A DNA stretch of 64,000 nucleotides from Acidovorax sp. Leaf191 (lineage in GTDB: Bacteria; Pseudomonadota; Gammaproteobacteria; Burkholderiales; Burkholderiaceae_C): NCBI RefSeq assembly GCF_001424425.1, contig NZ_LMPT01000018.1, positions 248,001 to 312,000 of the forward strand, given 5' to 3'. The notes below the pieces were generated by a model. The model searched no databases. It was not told the DNA's origin and was given only the letters and a program-made list of their open reading frames with translations. Below are positions 38,445-49,565 of the stretch, piece after piece (positions within the stretch are counted from its first letter, which is position 1; each line of letters opens with the position of its first letter). Position numbers and translations under genes: made by a program.

Positions 38445-38674
38445 GCAAGAAACACATCGAGGAATGCGTGCGCGAGAGCCTGCAAGGCTACTTTCGCGAC
38501 CTGGGCGGAGAGACGCCCGACGGCATGTACGACATGCTGGTGCGCGTGGTCGAAAAACCGCTGCTGGAAGTGGTGATGCAGCAGGCCGACAACAACCAGT
38601 CCCGCGCCGCCGAATGGCTGGGCCTGAACCGCAACACCCTGCGCAAGAAGCTGTCGCTGCACAAGCTGCTGTGA
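38441..38674 (+). CDS. fis: DNA-binding protein Fis
   Basis: Nucleoid-associated regulator of 77 residues, shorter than the 98-residue E. coli protein because the N-terminal beta-hairpin arm is reduced. The C-terminal helix-turn-helix (NNQSRAAEWLGLNRNTLRKKL) is well conserved. It is translationally coupled to dusB. The 100-base gap to purH holds repeat copy B. Confidence 0.95.
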   Translation: MSKKHIEECVRESLQGYFRDLGGETPDGMYDMLVRVVEKPLLEVVMQQADNNQSRAAEWLGLNRNTLRKKLSLHKLL

Positions 38675-38690
38675 CGGCCCGCACAACCTA

Positions 38691-38754
38691 TTGCTATTAA
38701 ATTTATAGCTGCTAGCGCTTATCCATAAAGCGGTAGGCCCTGTTTTTATTCAAA
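38691..38754 (+). repeat. Dispersed hairpin repeat, copy B
   Basis: TTGCTATTAA..TTTATAGCTGCTAGCGC TTATCCATAAAGCGGTAGGCCC, followed by T-rich sequence. CTAGCGCTT and AAGCGGTAG are nearly complementary across the ATCCAT loop. It lies between fis and purH, in the same orientation as copy C. Confidence 0.75.
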
Positions 38755-38774
38755 CTCTCCCCACCACCACTGCC

Positions 38775-40388
38775 ATGAACGCACTTCTTTCCGTCTCCGA
38801 CAAGACCGGCATCGTCGAATTTGCCCAGGCCCTGCACGCGCTGGGCATCAAGCTGCTGTCCACCGGCGGCACCGCCAAGCTGCTGGCCGACAACGGCCTG
38901 CCCGTGACCGAGGTGGCCGAGGTCACCCGCTTCCCCGAGATGCTGGACGGCCGCGTGAAGACGCTGCACCCCACGGTGCACGGCGGCCTGCTGGCCCGCC
39001 GCGAGCTGCCTGAGCACATGGCGGCCTTGAAGGAGCACGGCATCGACACCATCGACCTGCTGGTGGTCAACCTGTACCCGTTCGAGTCCACCGTGGCCAA
39101 GGCCGGCTGCACGCTGGCCGACGCCATCGAGAACATCGACATCGGCGGCCCCGCCATGGTGCGCAGCGCCGCCAAGAACTGGAACGACGTGGGCGTGATC
39201 ACCTCGGCCGACCAGTACGAGGCTGTGCTGGCCGAACTGAAGGCAAGCGGCAAGCTCTCCCACAAGCTGCGCTTTGCGCTGTCGGTGGCCGCGTTCAACC
39301 GCATCGCCCAGTACGACGGCGCCATCAGCGACTACCTGTCGTCCGTCACGTTCGAAGAAGACAAGCTGTCGGAGACCTACGTGCCCACGCGCGCCCAGTT
39401 CGCCGGCCAGAGCAACGGCATCTTCACCAAGGTGCAGGACCTGCGCTACGGCGAGAACTCGCACCAGCAGGCCGCGCTGTACCGCGACCTGCACCCCGCG
39501 CCCGGCTCGCTGGTGACGGCCGAGCAGGTGCAAGGCAAGGAGCTGTCGTACAACAACATCGCCGACGCCGATGCGGCATGGGAATGCGTCAAGAGCTTCG
39601 AGGCGCCTGCCTGCGTCATCGTCAAGCACGCCAACCCCTGCGGCGTGGCCGTGGGCCTGGATGCCCTGGATGCCTACAGCAAGGCCTTCCAGACCGATCC
39701 CACCAGCGCCTTCGGCGGCATCATCGCCGTGAACCGCACGCTCGACGGCGCGGCTGCCGCGCAGATCAGCAAGCAGTTCGTCGAAGTGCTGATGGCCCCC
39801 GACTTCACCGCCGAGGCGCTGGAAGTCTTCAAGGCCAAGGCCAACGTCCGCCTGCTCAAGATCGCGCTGCCACCGCACGCCTCCAAGACCGACACGCTGA
39901 CCGACTGGCAGCGCGGCCGCAACGCCATGGATGCCAAGCGCATCGGCTCGGGCCTGCTGCTGCAGACCGCCGACAACCACGAGCTGTCGCTGATCGACCT
40001 CAAGGTGGTCACCCAGAAGCAGCCCACGCTGGAGCAACTGGAAGACCTGCTGTTCGCCTGGAAGGTCGCCAAGTACGTCAAGAGCAACGCCATCGTCTTC
40101 TGCAAGGGCGGCATGACCATGGGCGTGGGCGCCGGCCAGATGAGCCGCCTCGATTCCGCCCGCATCGCCAGCATCAAGGCCGGCCACGCCAACCTGTCGC
40201 TGCAGGGCACCGTGGTGGCGAGCGACGCGTTCTTCCCCTTCCGCGACGGCCTGGATGTGGTGGTGGACGCAGGCGCCACCTGCGTCATCCAGCCCGGCGG
40301 CTCGATGCGCGACAACGAAGTCATCGACGCAGCCAATGAGCGCGGCGTGGCGATGGTGTTCAGCGGCGTGCGCCACTTCCGCCATTGA
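38775..40388 (+). CDS. purH: Bifunctional AICAR transformylase / IMP cyclohydrolase PurH
   Basis: Enzyme of 537 residues carrying out the last two steps of IMP synthesis. The N-terminal ~200 residues form the MGS-like IMP cyclohydrolase ([33 protein letters not shown]). The rest is the transformylase with the RYGENSHQ segment, the VKHANPCG motif and C-terminal [12 protein letters not shown]. Its order after fis is common in betaproteobacteria. Repeat copy B separates it from fis, so it may have its own promoter or be read through. Confidence 0.97.
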   Translation: MNALLSVSDKTGIVEFAQALHALGIKLLSTGGTAKLLADNGLPVTEVAEVTRFPEMLDGRVKTLHPTVHGGLLARRELPEHMAALKEHGIDTIDLLVVNLYPFESTVAKAGCTLADAIENIDIGGPAMVRSAAKNWNDVGVITSADQYEAVLAELKASGKLSHKLRFALSVAAFNRIAQYDGAISDYLSSVTFEEDKLSETYVPTRAQFAGQSNGIFTKVQDLRYGENSHQQAALYRDLHPAPGSLVTAEQVQGKELSYNNIADADAAWECVKSFEAPACVIVKHANPCGVAVGLDALDAYSKAFQTDPTSAFGGIIAVNRTLDGAAAAQISKQFVEVLMAPDFTAEALEVFKAKANVRLLKIALPPHASKTDTLTDWQRGRNAMDAKRIGSGLLLQTADNHELSLIDLKVVTQKQPTLEQLEDLLFAWKVAKYVKSNAIVFCKGGMTMGVGAGQMSRLDSARIASIKAGHANLSLQGTVVASDAFFPFRDGLDVVVDAGATCVIQPGGSMRDNEVIDAANERGVAMVFSGVRHFRH

Positions 40389-40472
40389 TGCATGCGGCTG
40401 CGGTTGAACAAGCCCGTGCGGTGCCGGGCGGTGGAGTGCCGGTGCCTGGCACGGCGGGGCTGAGCCAACGCG

Positions 40473-40985
40473 ATGGCCCCACAACCTTCCGACGACGAGC
40501 GGGACAACCCACGCCCCCGCTGGGTGGCGTGGGCCATCGGCTTGCTGGCCGCTGCCATCGCGCTGGGCATGGCGAATCTGGCGTGGATGATGCTCACAGG
40601 CCGGCTCGGTCCCAAGGCCGAGAAAAGTGCTGCAGCATCTGCCGGTGCGCCTTCTGCTTCCTCGGCTGCCGTGCGGCCCTCAATCCCCTCGACGGCCAGC
40701 AGCTGCATGCGCTGCCATGGGGTGGACCGCACCTACGTAGGCCCTGCTTTCGCCAGCATTGCCACGCGGTACCGTGATCGCGCCGATGCGCAGGCCTACC
40801 TGGCCGGCAAGATCCGCAACGGAAGCGTGGGCGAGTGGGGCCGCGTCGTCATGCCCCGCCAGGTGGGGGTGACGGACGCTACCGCCCTGGAGCTTGCTGC
40901 GTGGATCCTGCAACTGGCACCGCCTGCCGAATCCGCTGCGCACCGCGGGAAGCCGCCGCCGGCCGATGACGACACCGTGAAGTGA
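40473..40985 (+). CDS. Membrane-anchored c-type cytochrome
   Basis: Protein of 170 residues with one N-terminal helix (WAIGLLAAAIALGMANLAWMML, ~20-42), an Ala/Ser linker and a cytochrome c domain facing the periplasm. One heme site is present (CMRCH, ~79), with VGPAFASIATRY and VMPRQVG supplying the probable distal Met, as in the class I c551/c5 group. The partner is unknown. No terminal oxidase genes are nearby. Confidence 0.85.
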   Translation: MAPQPSDDERDNPRPRWVAWAIGLLAAAIALGMANLAWMMLTGRLGPKAEKSAAASAGAPSASSAAVRPSIPSTASSCMRCHGVDRTYVGPAFASIATRYRDRADAQAYLAGKIRNGSVGEWGRVVMPRQVGVTDATALELAAWILQLAPPAESAAHRGKPPPADDDTVK

Positions 40986-41022
40986 TGCCGATCGGTGAGA
41001 GCCAGCAACAAGGGCCAGCTGA

Positions 41023-41080
41023 GAAGATTTTGGCCTCTAGCGCCCGCCGATAAGGCGTCAGGCGCTATCCTATTTGCAGC
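41023..41080 (-). repeat. Dispersed hairpin repeat, copy E (diverged)
   Basis: GATTTTGGCCTCTAGCGC...GATAAGGCGTCAGGCGCTATCC matches the family core in minus orientation. It is the least similar copy. It sits between the convergent cytochrome and pobA genes. Confidence 0.55.
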
Positions 41081-41145
41081 ATTCCCGCCGATGGTCGCCG
41101 CCTGATACGCCCACGCGCACAGGCCGACAGTCCTGCGGGGCTGCC

Positions 41146-43251
<2,106 letters not shown>

Positions 43252-43266
43252 CGGCCCTGCAGCCAG

Positions 43267-43330
43267 GATTTCGATAAAAAAATGCCGCTACCGCGCTATG
43301 AATCAGCGCTGGTAGCTATGATTTTTATAG
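43267..43330 (-). repeat. Dispersed hairpin repeat, copy D
   Basis: Reads GATTTCGATAAAAAAATGCC..GCTACCGCGCTATGAATCAGCGCTGGTAGCTATGATTTTTATAG; its reverse complement aligns along its whole length with copy C. It fills the gap between convergent pobR and hemL, and its last six bases contain the hemL stop codon. Confidence 0.75.
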
Positions 43331-44629
43331 TGTCTTGAGCACTTCGCGCGCGGCGGACACGGTGGCGTCGATGTCGTCGGCCGTGTGGGCCGAGCTCACG
43401 AAGCCTGCCTCGTACAGCGCTGGCGCGATGTAGACGCCGCGGTCCAGCAGGCCGTGGAACAGCGTGTTGAAGCGCGCGTTGTCGGTCTTGAGCACCTGGG
43501 CGTAGTTCTGCGGCAACTCGGGCAGCAGGAAGAAGCCGAACATGCCGCCTTCGCAGTCCGCGCTGAAGGGCACGCCCTCTGCGGCGGCGGCGGCAGACAG
43601 CCCATCGACCAGCGAGCGGGTGCGGGCCGAGAGCGCGTCGAAGAAGCCAGGCTTCTTGATCTCGCGCAGCGTGGCCAACCCGCAGGCGGTGGCCACCGGG
43701 TTGCCAGACAGCGTGCCCGCCTGGTACACGGCACCCAGCGGGGCCAGGTGCTCCATGATGGCGCGCGGCCCGCCGAAGGCCGCCAGCGGCATGCCGCCGC
43801 CGATCACCTTGCCCAGCACCGTGATGTCGGGCTTGAAGCCGGGGATCGACTTCGCGTACACGCTCTGCGCGCTGCCCAGCGCCACGCGAAAGCCGGTCAT
43901 CACCTCGTCGAGCACCAGCAGCGCGCCGTACTCGGTGCACAGTTCGCGGCAGCGCTTCATGAACGGGACGCTCGCGCGCACCAGGTTCATGTTGCCCGCG
44001 ATGGGCTCGATCATCACGCAGGCCAGCTCCTTGCCGTGCAGGGCAAAGGCTTCTTCGAGCTGGGCGACGTTGTTGTATTCGAGCACGATGGTGTGCTGCA
44101 CCACTTCGGGCGGCACGCCGGCGCTGGTGGCGTTGCCGAAGGTGGCCAGGCCCGAGCCGGCCTTGACCAGCAGCGAGTCGGCATGGCCGTGGTAGCAGCC
44201 TTCGAACTTGATGAACTTGCTGCGGCCCGTGGCGCCGCGCGCCAGGCGGATGGCGCTCATGCCGGCCTCGGTGCCCGAGCTCACCAGGCGGATCATCTCC
44301 ATGGAGGGCACGAGGCCCAGGATCTCCTCGGCCAGTTCGACCTCGCGCTCGGTGGGCGCGCCGAAGCTGAAGCCATCGAGCGCCGCCTTCTGCACTGCGT
44401 CGAGCACGGCCGGGTGGCCGTGGCCCAGGATCATCGGGCCCCAGGAGCCGATGTAGTCGATGAAGCGCTGGTCGTTGGCGTCCCAGAAGTACGCGCCCTG
44501 GGCGCGCTGGATGAAGCGGGGCGTGCCGCCCACGGCCTTGAAGGCCCGCACGGGCGAGTTCACGCCGCCGGGGATGAGCGCCTTGGCGCGCTCGAACAGG
44601 GGGATATTGAGGTCAGTGCTTGGTGTCAT
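43325..44629 (-). CDS. hemL: Glutamate-1-semialdehyde 2,1-aminomutase
   Basis: PLP-dependent enzyme of 434 residues making 5-aminolevulinate in the C5 heme pathway. The pyridoxal lysine is in [14 protein letters not shown] (~272). The N-terminal [15 protein letters not shown], the [15 protein letters not shown] segment and LDEVMTGFR are diagnostic. Its first 17 bases overlap the end of thiD. The stop codon lies inside repeat copy D, so the repeat insertion defined, or sits exactly at, the gene's end. Confidence 0.97.
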   Translation of the reverse strand: MTPSTDLNIPLFERAKALIPGGVNSPVRAFKAVGGTPRFIQRAQGAYFWDANDQRFIDYIGSWGPMILGHGHPAVLDAVQKAALDGFSFGAPTEREVELAEEILGLVPSMEMIRLVSSGTEAGMSAIRLARGATGRSKFIKFEGCYHGHADSLLVKAGSGLATFGNATSAGVPPEVVQHTIVLEYNNVAQLEEAFALHGKELACVMIEPIAGNMNLVRASVPFMKRCRELCTEYGALLVLDEVMTGFRVALGSAQSVYAKSIPGFKPDITVLGKVIGGGMPLAAFGGPRAIMEHLAPLGAVYQAGTLSGNPVATACGLATLREIKKPGFFDALSARTRSLVDGLSAAAAAEGVPFSADCEGGMFGFFLLPELPQNYAQVLKTDNARFNTLFHGLLDRGVYIAPALYEAGFVSSAHTADDIDATVSAAREVLKTL

Positions 44630-45569
44630 GGGGGGGCATCACAAAGCCTTCGATGGCCTGTGTTTCGTCGATCGGGGTGTCGTCATCCGCATCGTCTTCA
44701 TCGTCGTCGGGCTGGGCCCAGAACATGCGGTCGGGCACGATGTGGCCCATGCCGGGGCGAAAGCCGGCATCCAGGCAGCGGTCCAGGTAGCTCAGCGCCT
44801 CGCTGGTGGCCTCGCCCAGGTCGTTGCCGGCGCCGACCAGCGCGGTGAGCGCGGCCGACAGCGTATCGCCCGCGCCGGCGAAGGTCGCGTCGAACAGCTC
44901 GAACTTGCCGGTGCCCAGGATGGCCTGGGGCGAGGCGAGCACGTTCTCGACGAACTGCTCGGGCAGGGGGATGCCGGTGACCAGGGTGTAGGGCACGCCC
45001 ATCTCGGAGGCCGCGCGGGCGATGTCGCGCGCCGTGGGGCTGCGCTCGCTGCCCCAGTCCGGCAGCAGCCAGCGCCACAGCGTGCTGTGGTTTCCTACCA
45101 ACACCGAGGTCTGCGGTAACAACAATTCCCGGAAGGCATCCAGATACTCGTCGATCTGCTCATCCGTCCACCAGGACAGGTTGGGCATGTAGGCGATCAC
45201 GGGGACTTCGTCGTAGTCGGTGGTGATCTCGGCGATGGCGCTGATGTTCTCGGGACTGCCCACGAAGCCGACCTTGATCGCCTGCACCGGCATGTCTTCC
45301 AGGACGGTGCGGGCCTGTTCGGCCACGGCCTCGTCCTCGAAGCTGAAGTGATCGAAGATCTGGGCGGTGTCCCTGGCGTAGGCGCCGCACACCACCGCAA
45401 TGGGGTGGCCGCCCACCGAGGCGATGGTGGTGATGTCGGCGGTCAGGCCGCCCGCGCCGCTCGGGTCGCTGGCGTTGAAGACCAGGATGCAGGCGGGGCT
45501 GGCGTCTTCGGAACCGTCATCTTCGATATCTATGATTTCGGGGGAGGGTTGGGATGCTTTGGTGGTCAT
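44613..45569 (-). CDS. thiD: Hydroxymethylpyrimidine / phosphomethylpyrimidine kinase
   Basis: Ribokinase-fold kinase of 318 residues in thiamine synthesis, phosphorylating HMP and HMP-P. The substrate-side motif is [15 protein letters not shown], and the C-terminal ATP/anion site reads [16 protein letters not shown]. It is longer than E. coli ThiD (266), with an acidic N-terminus and an Asp-rich tail ([12 protein letters not shown]). No TPP riboswitch is visible upstream. MTTKASQPS is taken as start. It is divergent from the rubredoxin gene over about 94 bases. Confidence 0.85.
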   Translation of the reverse strand: MTTKASQPSPEIIDIEDDGSEDASPACILVFNASDPSGAGGLTADITTIASVGGHPIAVVCGAYARDTAQIFDHFSFEDEAVAEQARTVLEDMPVQAIKVGFVGSPENISAIAEITTDYDEVPVIAYMPNLSWWTDEQIDEYLDAFRELLLPQTSVLVGNHSTLWRWLLPDWGSERSPTARDIARAASEMGVPYTLVTGIPLPEQFVENVLASPQAILGTGKFELFDATFAGAGDTLSAALTALVGAGNDLGEATSEALSYLDRCLDAGFRPGMGHIVPDRMFWAQPDDDEDDADDDTPIDETQAIEGFVMPPHDTKH

Positions 45570-45626
45570 GGACCAGATCCTGCTAGAGGGGTGGCACAGA
45601 AGCCGCAACCCGCTGAGATGACTAGA

Positions 45627-45632
45627 TACAAT
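45627..45632 (+). promoter_or_regulatory. Candidate -10 element of the rubredoxin-pil operon
   Basis: TACAAT lies 32 bases before the rubredoxin GTG, in the thiD-rubredoxin divergent region. No clear -35 is found at 16-18 bases. Confidence 0.3.
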
Positions 45633-45663
45633 CGTTGCATTCTATGTGAAGGCCCTTTAAGCT

Positions 45664-45837
45664 GTGACCGACTCTAAAACCTGGATGTGTTTGATTTGCG
45701 GCTGGATATATGACGAGGCGGAGGGTTCCCCTGAGCACGGCATTTCCCCCAATACTCCCTGGGAGCAGGTCCCCATGAACTGGACCTGTCCCGAGTGTGG
45801 TGCACGCAAGGAAGATTTCGAGATGGTTCAGATTTGA
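45664..45837 (+). CDS. Rubredoxin
   Basis: A 57-residue redox protein with one iron held by four cysteines, MCLICGWIYDEAEG at the N-terminus and WTCPECGARKEDFEM at the C-terminus. The spacing and aromatic residues match class I rubredoxins. A GTG start is used: an in-frame stop lies two codons upstream, GAAGG precedes the GTG by 11 bases, and the next Met (residue 8) would remove conserved residues. It lies 57 bases before pilG. Rubredoxin next to the pil chemosensory genes is common in betaproteobacteria, with no known mechanistic link. Confidence 0.93.
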   Translation: MTDSKTWMCLICGWIYDEAEGSPEHGISPNTPWEQVPMNWTCPECGARKEDFEMVQI

Positions 45838-45894
45838 GACGCTCTAGATCATGGACTACAGCGTTGTTTATTTTTCCATCGGGAGCAGTAACAA

Positions 45895-46293
45895 TTGACT
45901 ACAACAGGCGCATCTTTCAAAGTGCTCGTGGTGGATGACAGCAACACCATCCGTCGAAGCGCCGAGATTTTTCTCAAGCAGGGGGGGCACGAAGTCTTGT
46001 TGGCGGACGACGGCTTTGATGCTTTGGCGAAGGTCAACGATTACCAGCCGCAGCTGATTTTTTGCGACATTCTCATGCCCAAGCTCGACGGGTACCAGAC
46101 CTGCGCCATCATCAAGCGCAACGCCCGTTTTGCAGATACACCGGTAGTCATGCTGTCCTCGAAGGACGGTGTGTTCGACAAGGCGCGCGGGCGCATGGTC
46201 GGCTGCCAGGAATATCTCACCAAACCGTTTACCAAAGACCAGTTGCTGCAGGCTGTGCAGCAATTTGGCAATGCCCAACAAGGAGCGATGTAA
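45895..46293 (+). CDS. pilG: Twitching-motility response regulator PilG
   Basis: Single-domain CheY-like receiver of 132 residues with DDSNTIRRSAE, phosphoacceptor Asp in IFCDILMPKLDG, the switch Ser in VVMLSSKDG and Lys in YLTKPF. In Pseudomonas PilG is the output for pilus extension, coupling the Chp kinase to PilB. A TTG start is used, with GGGAG 9 bases upstream. Its stop overlaps the pilH start by one base (TAATG). Confidence 0.92.
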   Translation: MTTTGASFKVLVVDDSNTIRRSAEIFLKQGGHEVLLADDGFDALAKVNDYQPQLIFCDILMPKLDGYQTCAIIKRNARFADTPVVMLSSKDGVFDKARGRMVGCQEYLTKPFTKDQLLQAVQQFGNAQQGAM

Positions 46294-46658
46294 TGCCCAT
46301 CCAGAAAGTACTGGTCGTCGACGATTCGAAGACCGAGCTGATGTTTTTGACCGACCTGCTGCAGAAAAAAGGCATGCAGGTTCGTACCGCAGAAAATGCT
46401 GACGAAGCTTTTCGCCGTCTCGCAGAAGAAAAACCCGACCTGATTCTGATGGACGTGGTCATGCCTGGCCAGAACGGTTTTCAGCTCACCCGTGCGATCA
46501 CGCGTGACCCGCTGTATGCCGATGTGCCGATCATCATGTGCACCAGCAAGAACCAGGAAACAGACCGCGTCTGGGGCATGCGCCAGGGCGCGCGCGGCTA
46601 CATCACCAAGCCCGTGGATCCCGCAGAGCTGCAGGCCAAAATCGACGCTCTCAGCTAA
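46293..46658 (+). CDS. pilH: Twitching-motility response regulator PilH
   Basis: Second CheY-like receiver, 121 residues, with LVVDDSKTE, Asp in LILMDVVMPGQNG and Lys in YITKPVD. In Pseudomonas PilH opposes PilG, as a phosphate sink or retraction output. It is translationally coupled to pilG. AAGGAG lies just before it. Confidence 0.93.
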   Translation: MPIQKVLVVDDSKTELMFLTDLLQKKGMQVRTAENADEAFRRLAEEKPDLILMDVVMPGQNGFQLTRAITRDPLYADVPIIMCTSKNQETDRVWGMRQGARGYITKPVDPAELQAKIDALS

Positions 46659-46673
46659 CGCGGCGGCGCGCTC

Positions 46674-47201
46674 ATGGCCAACCGCGAAGCCCTGCGAGAG
46701 CTCCAGACCCGACTTGCCAGCCGCCTGCAGGCGGCGCGGGTCGAAGGAACCTCTGTATCGTCCTGGCTGGCTGTAGAGTCCGCCGGGAGTTTTTATTTGC
46801 TGCCGCTCGCGCAGTCCGGCGAGATCTTCTCCTGGGTGTCCGTGCAGGCCGTGCCCTACACCCAGAGCTGGTTTCTGGGCGTCGCCAACCTGCGCGGCGG
46901 CCTGGTGGGCGTGGTGGACCTGGCCGGCTTGCTCGGTGCCACGGCGCCCCGCACCGACCAGGCGCTGTCCGAGTCCAGCCTGCTGGCATTCAACGCCGCG
47001 CTCGACGTCAATGCCGCCCTGCTGGTGGACCGCCTCGCGGGCCTGCGGGGCACCGACGCTTTCGTGTCGTCCCAGCCCCCGGCCGAAGATGCGCCCGCAT
47101 TCTTTGGCACCACCTATATCGATTCCAGCGGCACACGCTGGCAGGAGCTGAACCTGCAGCTCCTGTCCCAACATCCCGCTTTCCTGAGCATCAGTGCTTG
47201 A
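46674..47201 (+). CDS. pilI: CheW-like adaptor PilI
   Basis: CheW-domain protein of 175 residues that links the PilJ receptor to the ChpA kinase. The segments FYLLPLAQSGEIFSWVSVQAVPYT and VANLRGGLVGVVDLAGLLG match the two beta-barrel halves of CheW. It starts 15 bases after pilH. Confidence 0.9.
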   Translation: MANREALRELQTRLASRLQAARVEGTSVSSWLAVESAGSFYLLPLAQSGEIFSWVSVQAVPYTQSWFLGVANLRGGLVGVVDLAGLLGATAPRTDQALSESSLLAFNAALDVNAALLVDRLAGLRGTDAFVSSQPPAEDAPAFFGTTYIDSSGTRWQELNLQLLSQHPAFLSISA

Positions 47202-47222
47202 GTTTTTCTGTAAGGCTGCACC

Positions 47223-49511
47223 ATGTCCGTCGTCAATCAATTTGGAAAACTGTTCAACCGGAAACCTGCCACGCCGGACAACGGCGCGACGGCGGGCACT
47301 GCCGACGATGGGCAGGATCTCCTGGCCACGGGTTCGCTGGACGGCGCGCAACTGCGCGATGCGTACCAGGCCGAAGCCATGAACAGCGTGCAGGGCGACC
47401 CTGACGGCTACGCGCCGGAGCTTTCGGCTGCAGACGTCGAGGAAGACCTGATCTCCCTGCCCATCCTGGGCCGCGCGACGGCCGCGGCCCACCAGCGCCG
47501 GCTGCTGGCCCTGCTGGGCGTGGGCGTGCTGGTGCTGGGTGCCATTGCCTTCTGGGTGCTGCAGCAAGCCGACCGCTCCGCACAGCAACTGGCCGCGACC
47601 GGCCAATCGCTGATGCAGTCGCAGCGTCTGGCCAAGTCGGTGTCGCAGGCGCTGGTGGGTAGCCCCCAGGCCTTCCCCGACGTGGTGGAAAGCTCGGGCG
47701 TGCTGGCGCGCAACGTGCGCGGCCTGAACGCTGGCGACAACGAACTGGGCGTGCAATCGCTGGGCGAGCCCTACAAGCCGGACCTCGATGCCGTGAACCC
47801 GCTGATGGAACGCGCAGAGCGCAACGCCAGCGTGGTGATGGGCCAGCAAAAGATCCTGACCCAGGTGGGTGACGCTCTGCGCACCATCAACCGCCAGTCC
47901 TCCGACCTGCTGGAAATCGCCGAAACGGTGTCGTCGCTCAAGCTGCAGCAGAACGCGCCCGCCGCTGAAATCTCCGCCGCCGGCCAGCTGGTGATGCTGA
48001 CCCAGCGTATCGGCAAGTCCGCCAACGAATTCCAGACCATGGAAGGCGTGAGCCCCGAGGCCGTGTTCCTGCTGGGCAAGGACTTGAACTCGTTCAAGGA
48101 AATCGCCCAGGGCCTGCTGGACGGCAGCCCCGAACTGCGCCTGGCCGCCACGAAGGACGCCCAGACCCGCGAGCAACTCGAGTCGCTGATCAAGCTGTAC
48201 GAACAAACCCGCACGCAAGCCAGCGCCATCCTGGGCAACCTGCAAGGCCTGGTGTCTGCGCGTGAAGCCCAGTCCGCCATCATTGCCGACAGCGAACCCC
48301 TGCGCCGCCAGCTGGAAGGCCTGCAGTCCAAGCTGTCCGCACAAACCGGTGTGGGCGGCGGCCAACTGGCAGCCCTGGCCCTCGCCGGCCTGTTCGTGAT
48401 TCTTTGCGGCGTGGGCATCTCGCGCGTGCAACTGCTGGACAGCCGGGGCCGCCAGGCCGCTGCCGAATCGCAGCAAAAGGACGCCAAGCGCCAGGAGCAG
48501 GAAGCCAAGCGCGTCAACGACGCCAACCAGGCCGCCATTTTGCGTTTGATGAACGAACTGCAGTCGGTCGCTGAAGGTGACCTGACCCAGGAAGCGACCG
48601 TGACCGAAGACATCACGGGCGCCATTGCCGACTCGGTGAACTACACGGTGGAAGAACTGCGCCAGCTGGTGGGCAGCGTGCAGAACACGGCGACCCGCGT
48701 GGCACAAACGACCGCCCAGGTGGACAGCACCTCGACCGAACTGCTCGCCGCCTCGACCGAGCAGCTGCGCGAAATTCGTGAAACCGGCCGCTCCGTTCTG
48801 GACATGGCGACCCGAATCAACGAAGTGTCCACACAGGCGCAAGAGTCCGCCACGGTGGCCCGCCAGTCGCTGCAAGCTGCCGACTCCGGTCTGCAGGCCG
48901 TGCAGAACGCCATTGGCGGTATGAACTCCATCCGCGACCAGATCCAGGACACCTCCAAGCGGATCAAGCGCCTGGGCGAATCGTCGCAGGAGATCGGTGA
49001 AATCACCGAGCTGATTTCCGACATTACCGAACAGACGAACGTTCTGGCCCTGAACGCTGCCATCCAGGCAGCGTCCGCTGGTGAAGCCGGTCGCGGCTTC
49101 TCGGTGGTGGCAGAAGAAGTGCAGCGACTGGCTGAACGTTCCGCAGACGCCACGCGCCAGATCTCGGCGCTGGTGAAGGCCATTCAGACCGACACGCAGG
49201 ATGCCGTGGCCGCTATGGAGCGCTCCACGCAGGGTGTGGTGGAAGGGGCCCGACTGTCCGACAGCGCCGGTACCGCACTGACCGAAATCGACCGCGTGTC
49301 GCGCCGCCTTGCTGAACTGATTGAGCAGATTTCGTCTTCGACATCCCGCGAAGCCGTGCTGGCCAACGAAGTGGCCGACAACATCCAGCACATTTTCGCG
49401 GTGACCGAGCAAACCGGTGAAGGTACCCGGACCACCGCACAGCAGGTGCGCGAACTGTCGCACATGGCCGAAGAACTGCGCCAATCGGTGGCACGGTTCA
49501 AGATCGCCTGA
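47223..49511 (+). CDS. pilJ: Methyl-accepting chemotaxis protein PilJ
   Basis: Receptor of 762 residues for the Chp system. A ~90-residue cytoplasmic N-terminus precedes the first membrane helix (LLALLGVGVLVLGAIAFWVL). The periplasmic part (~120-375) contains two PilJ-type helical modules. A second helix (LAALALAGLFVILCGVGI), a HAMP region and the signalling hairpin with ELISDITEQTNVLALNAAIQA follow. The C-terminus lacks a CheR-docking pentapeptide. No CheR (PilK) or CheB (ChpB) gene is nearby, although the helices carry Glu/Gln-rich heptads typical of methylation sites. Confidence 0.94.
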   Translation: MSVVNQFGKLFNRKPATPDNGATAGTADDGQDLLATGSLDGAQLRDAYQAEAMNSVQGDPDGYAPELSAADVEEDLISLPILGRATAAAHQRRLLALLGVGVLVLGAIAFWVLQQADRSAQQLAATGQSLMQSQRLAKSVSQALVGSPQAFPDVVESSGVLARNVRGLNAGDNELGVQSLGEPYKPDLDAVNPLMERAERNASVVMGQQKILTQVGDALRTINRQSSDLLEIAETVSSLKLQQNAPAAEISAAGQLVMLTQRIGKSANEFQTMEGVSPEAVFLLGKDLNSFKEIAQGLLDGSPELRLAATKDAQTREQLESLIKLYEQTRTQASAILGNLQGLVSAREAQSAIIADSEPLRRQLEGLQSKLSAQTGVGGGQLAALALAGLFVILCGVGISRVQLLDSRGRQAAAESQQKDAKRQEQEAKRVNDANQAAILRLMNELQSVAEGDLTQEATVTEDITGAIADSVNYTVEELRQLVGSVQNTATRVAQTTAQVDSTSTELLAASTEQLREIRETGRSVLDMATRINEVSTQAQESATVARQSLQAADSGLQAVQNAIGGMNSIRDQIQDTSKRIKRLGESSQEIGEITELISDITEQTNVLALNAAIQAASAGEAGRGFSVVAEEVQRLAERSADATRQISALVKAIQTDTQDAVAAMERSTQGVVEGARLSDSAGTALTEIDRVSRRLAELIEQISSSTSREAVLANEVADNIQHIFAVTEQTGEGTRTTAQQVRELSHMAEELRQSVARFKIA

Positions 49512-49565
49512 CGCGTCAGCAGTTAGTCATCAATCAGCTGGCTCATAGCGGCCGGGGACGAATAC

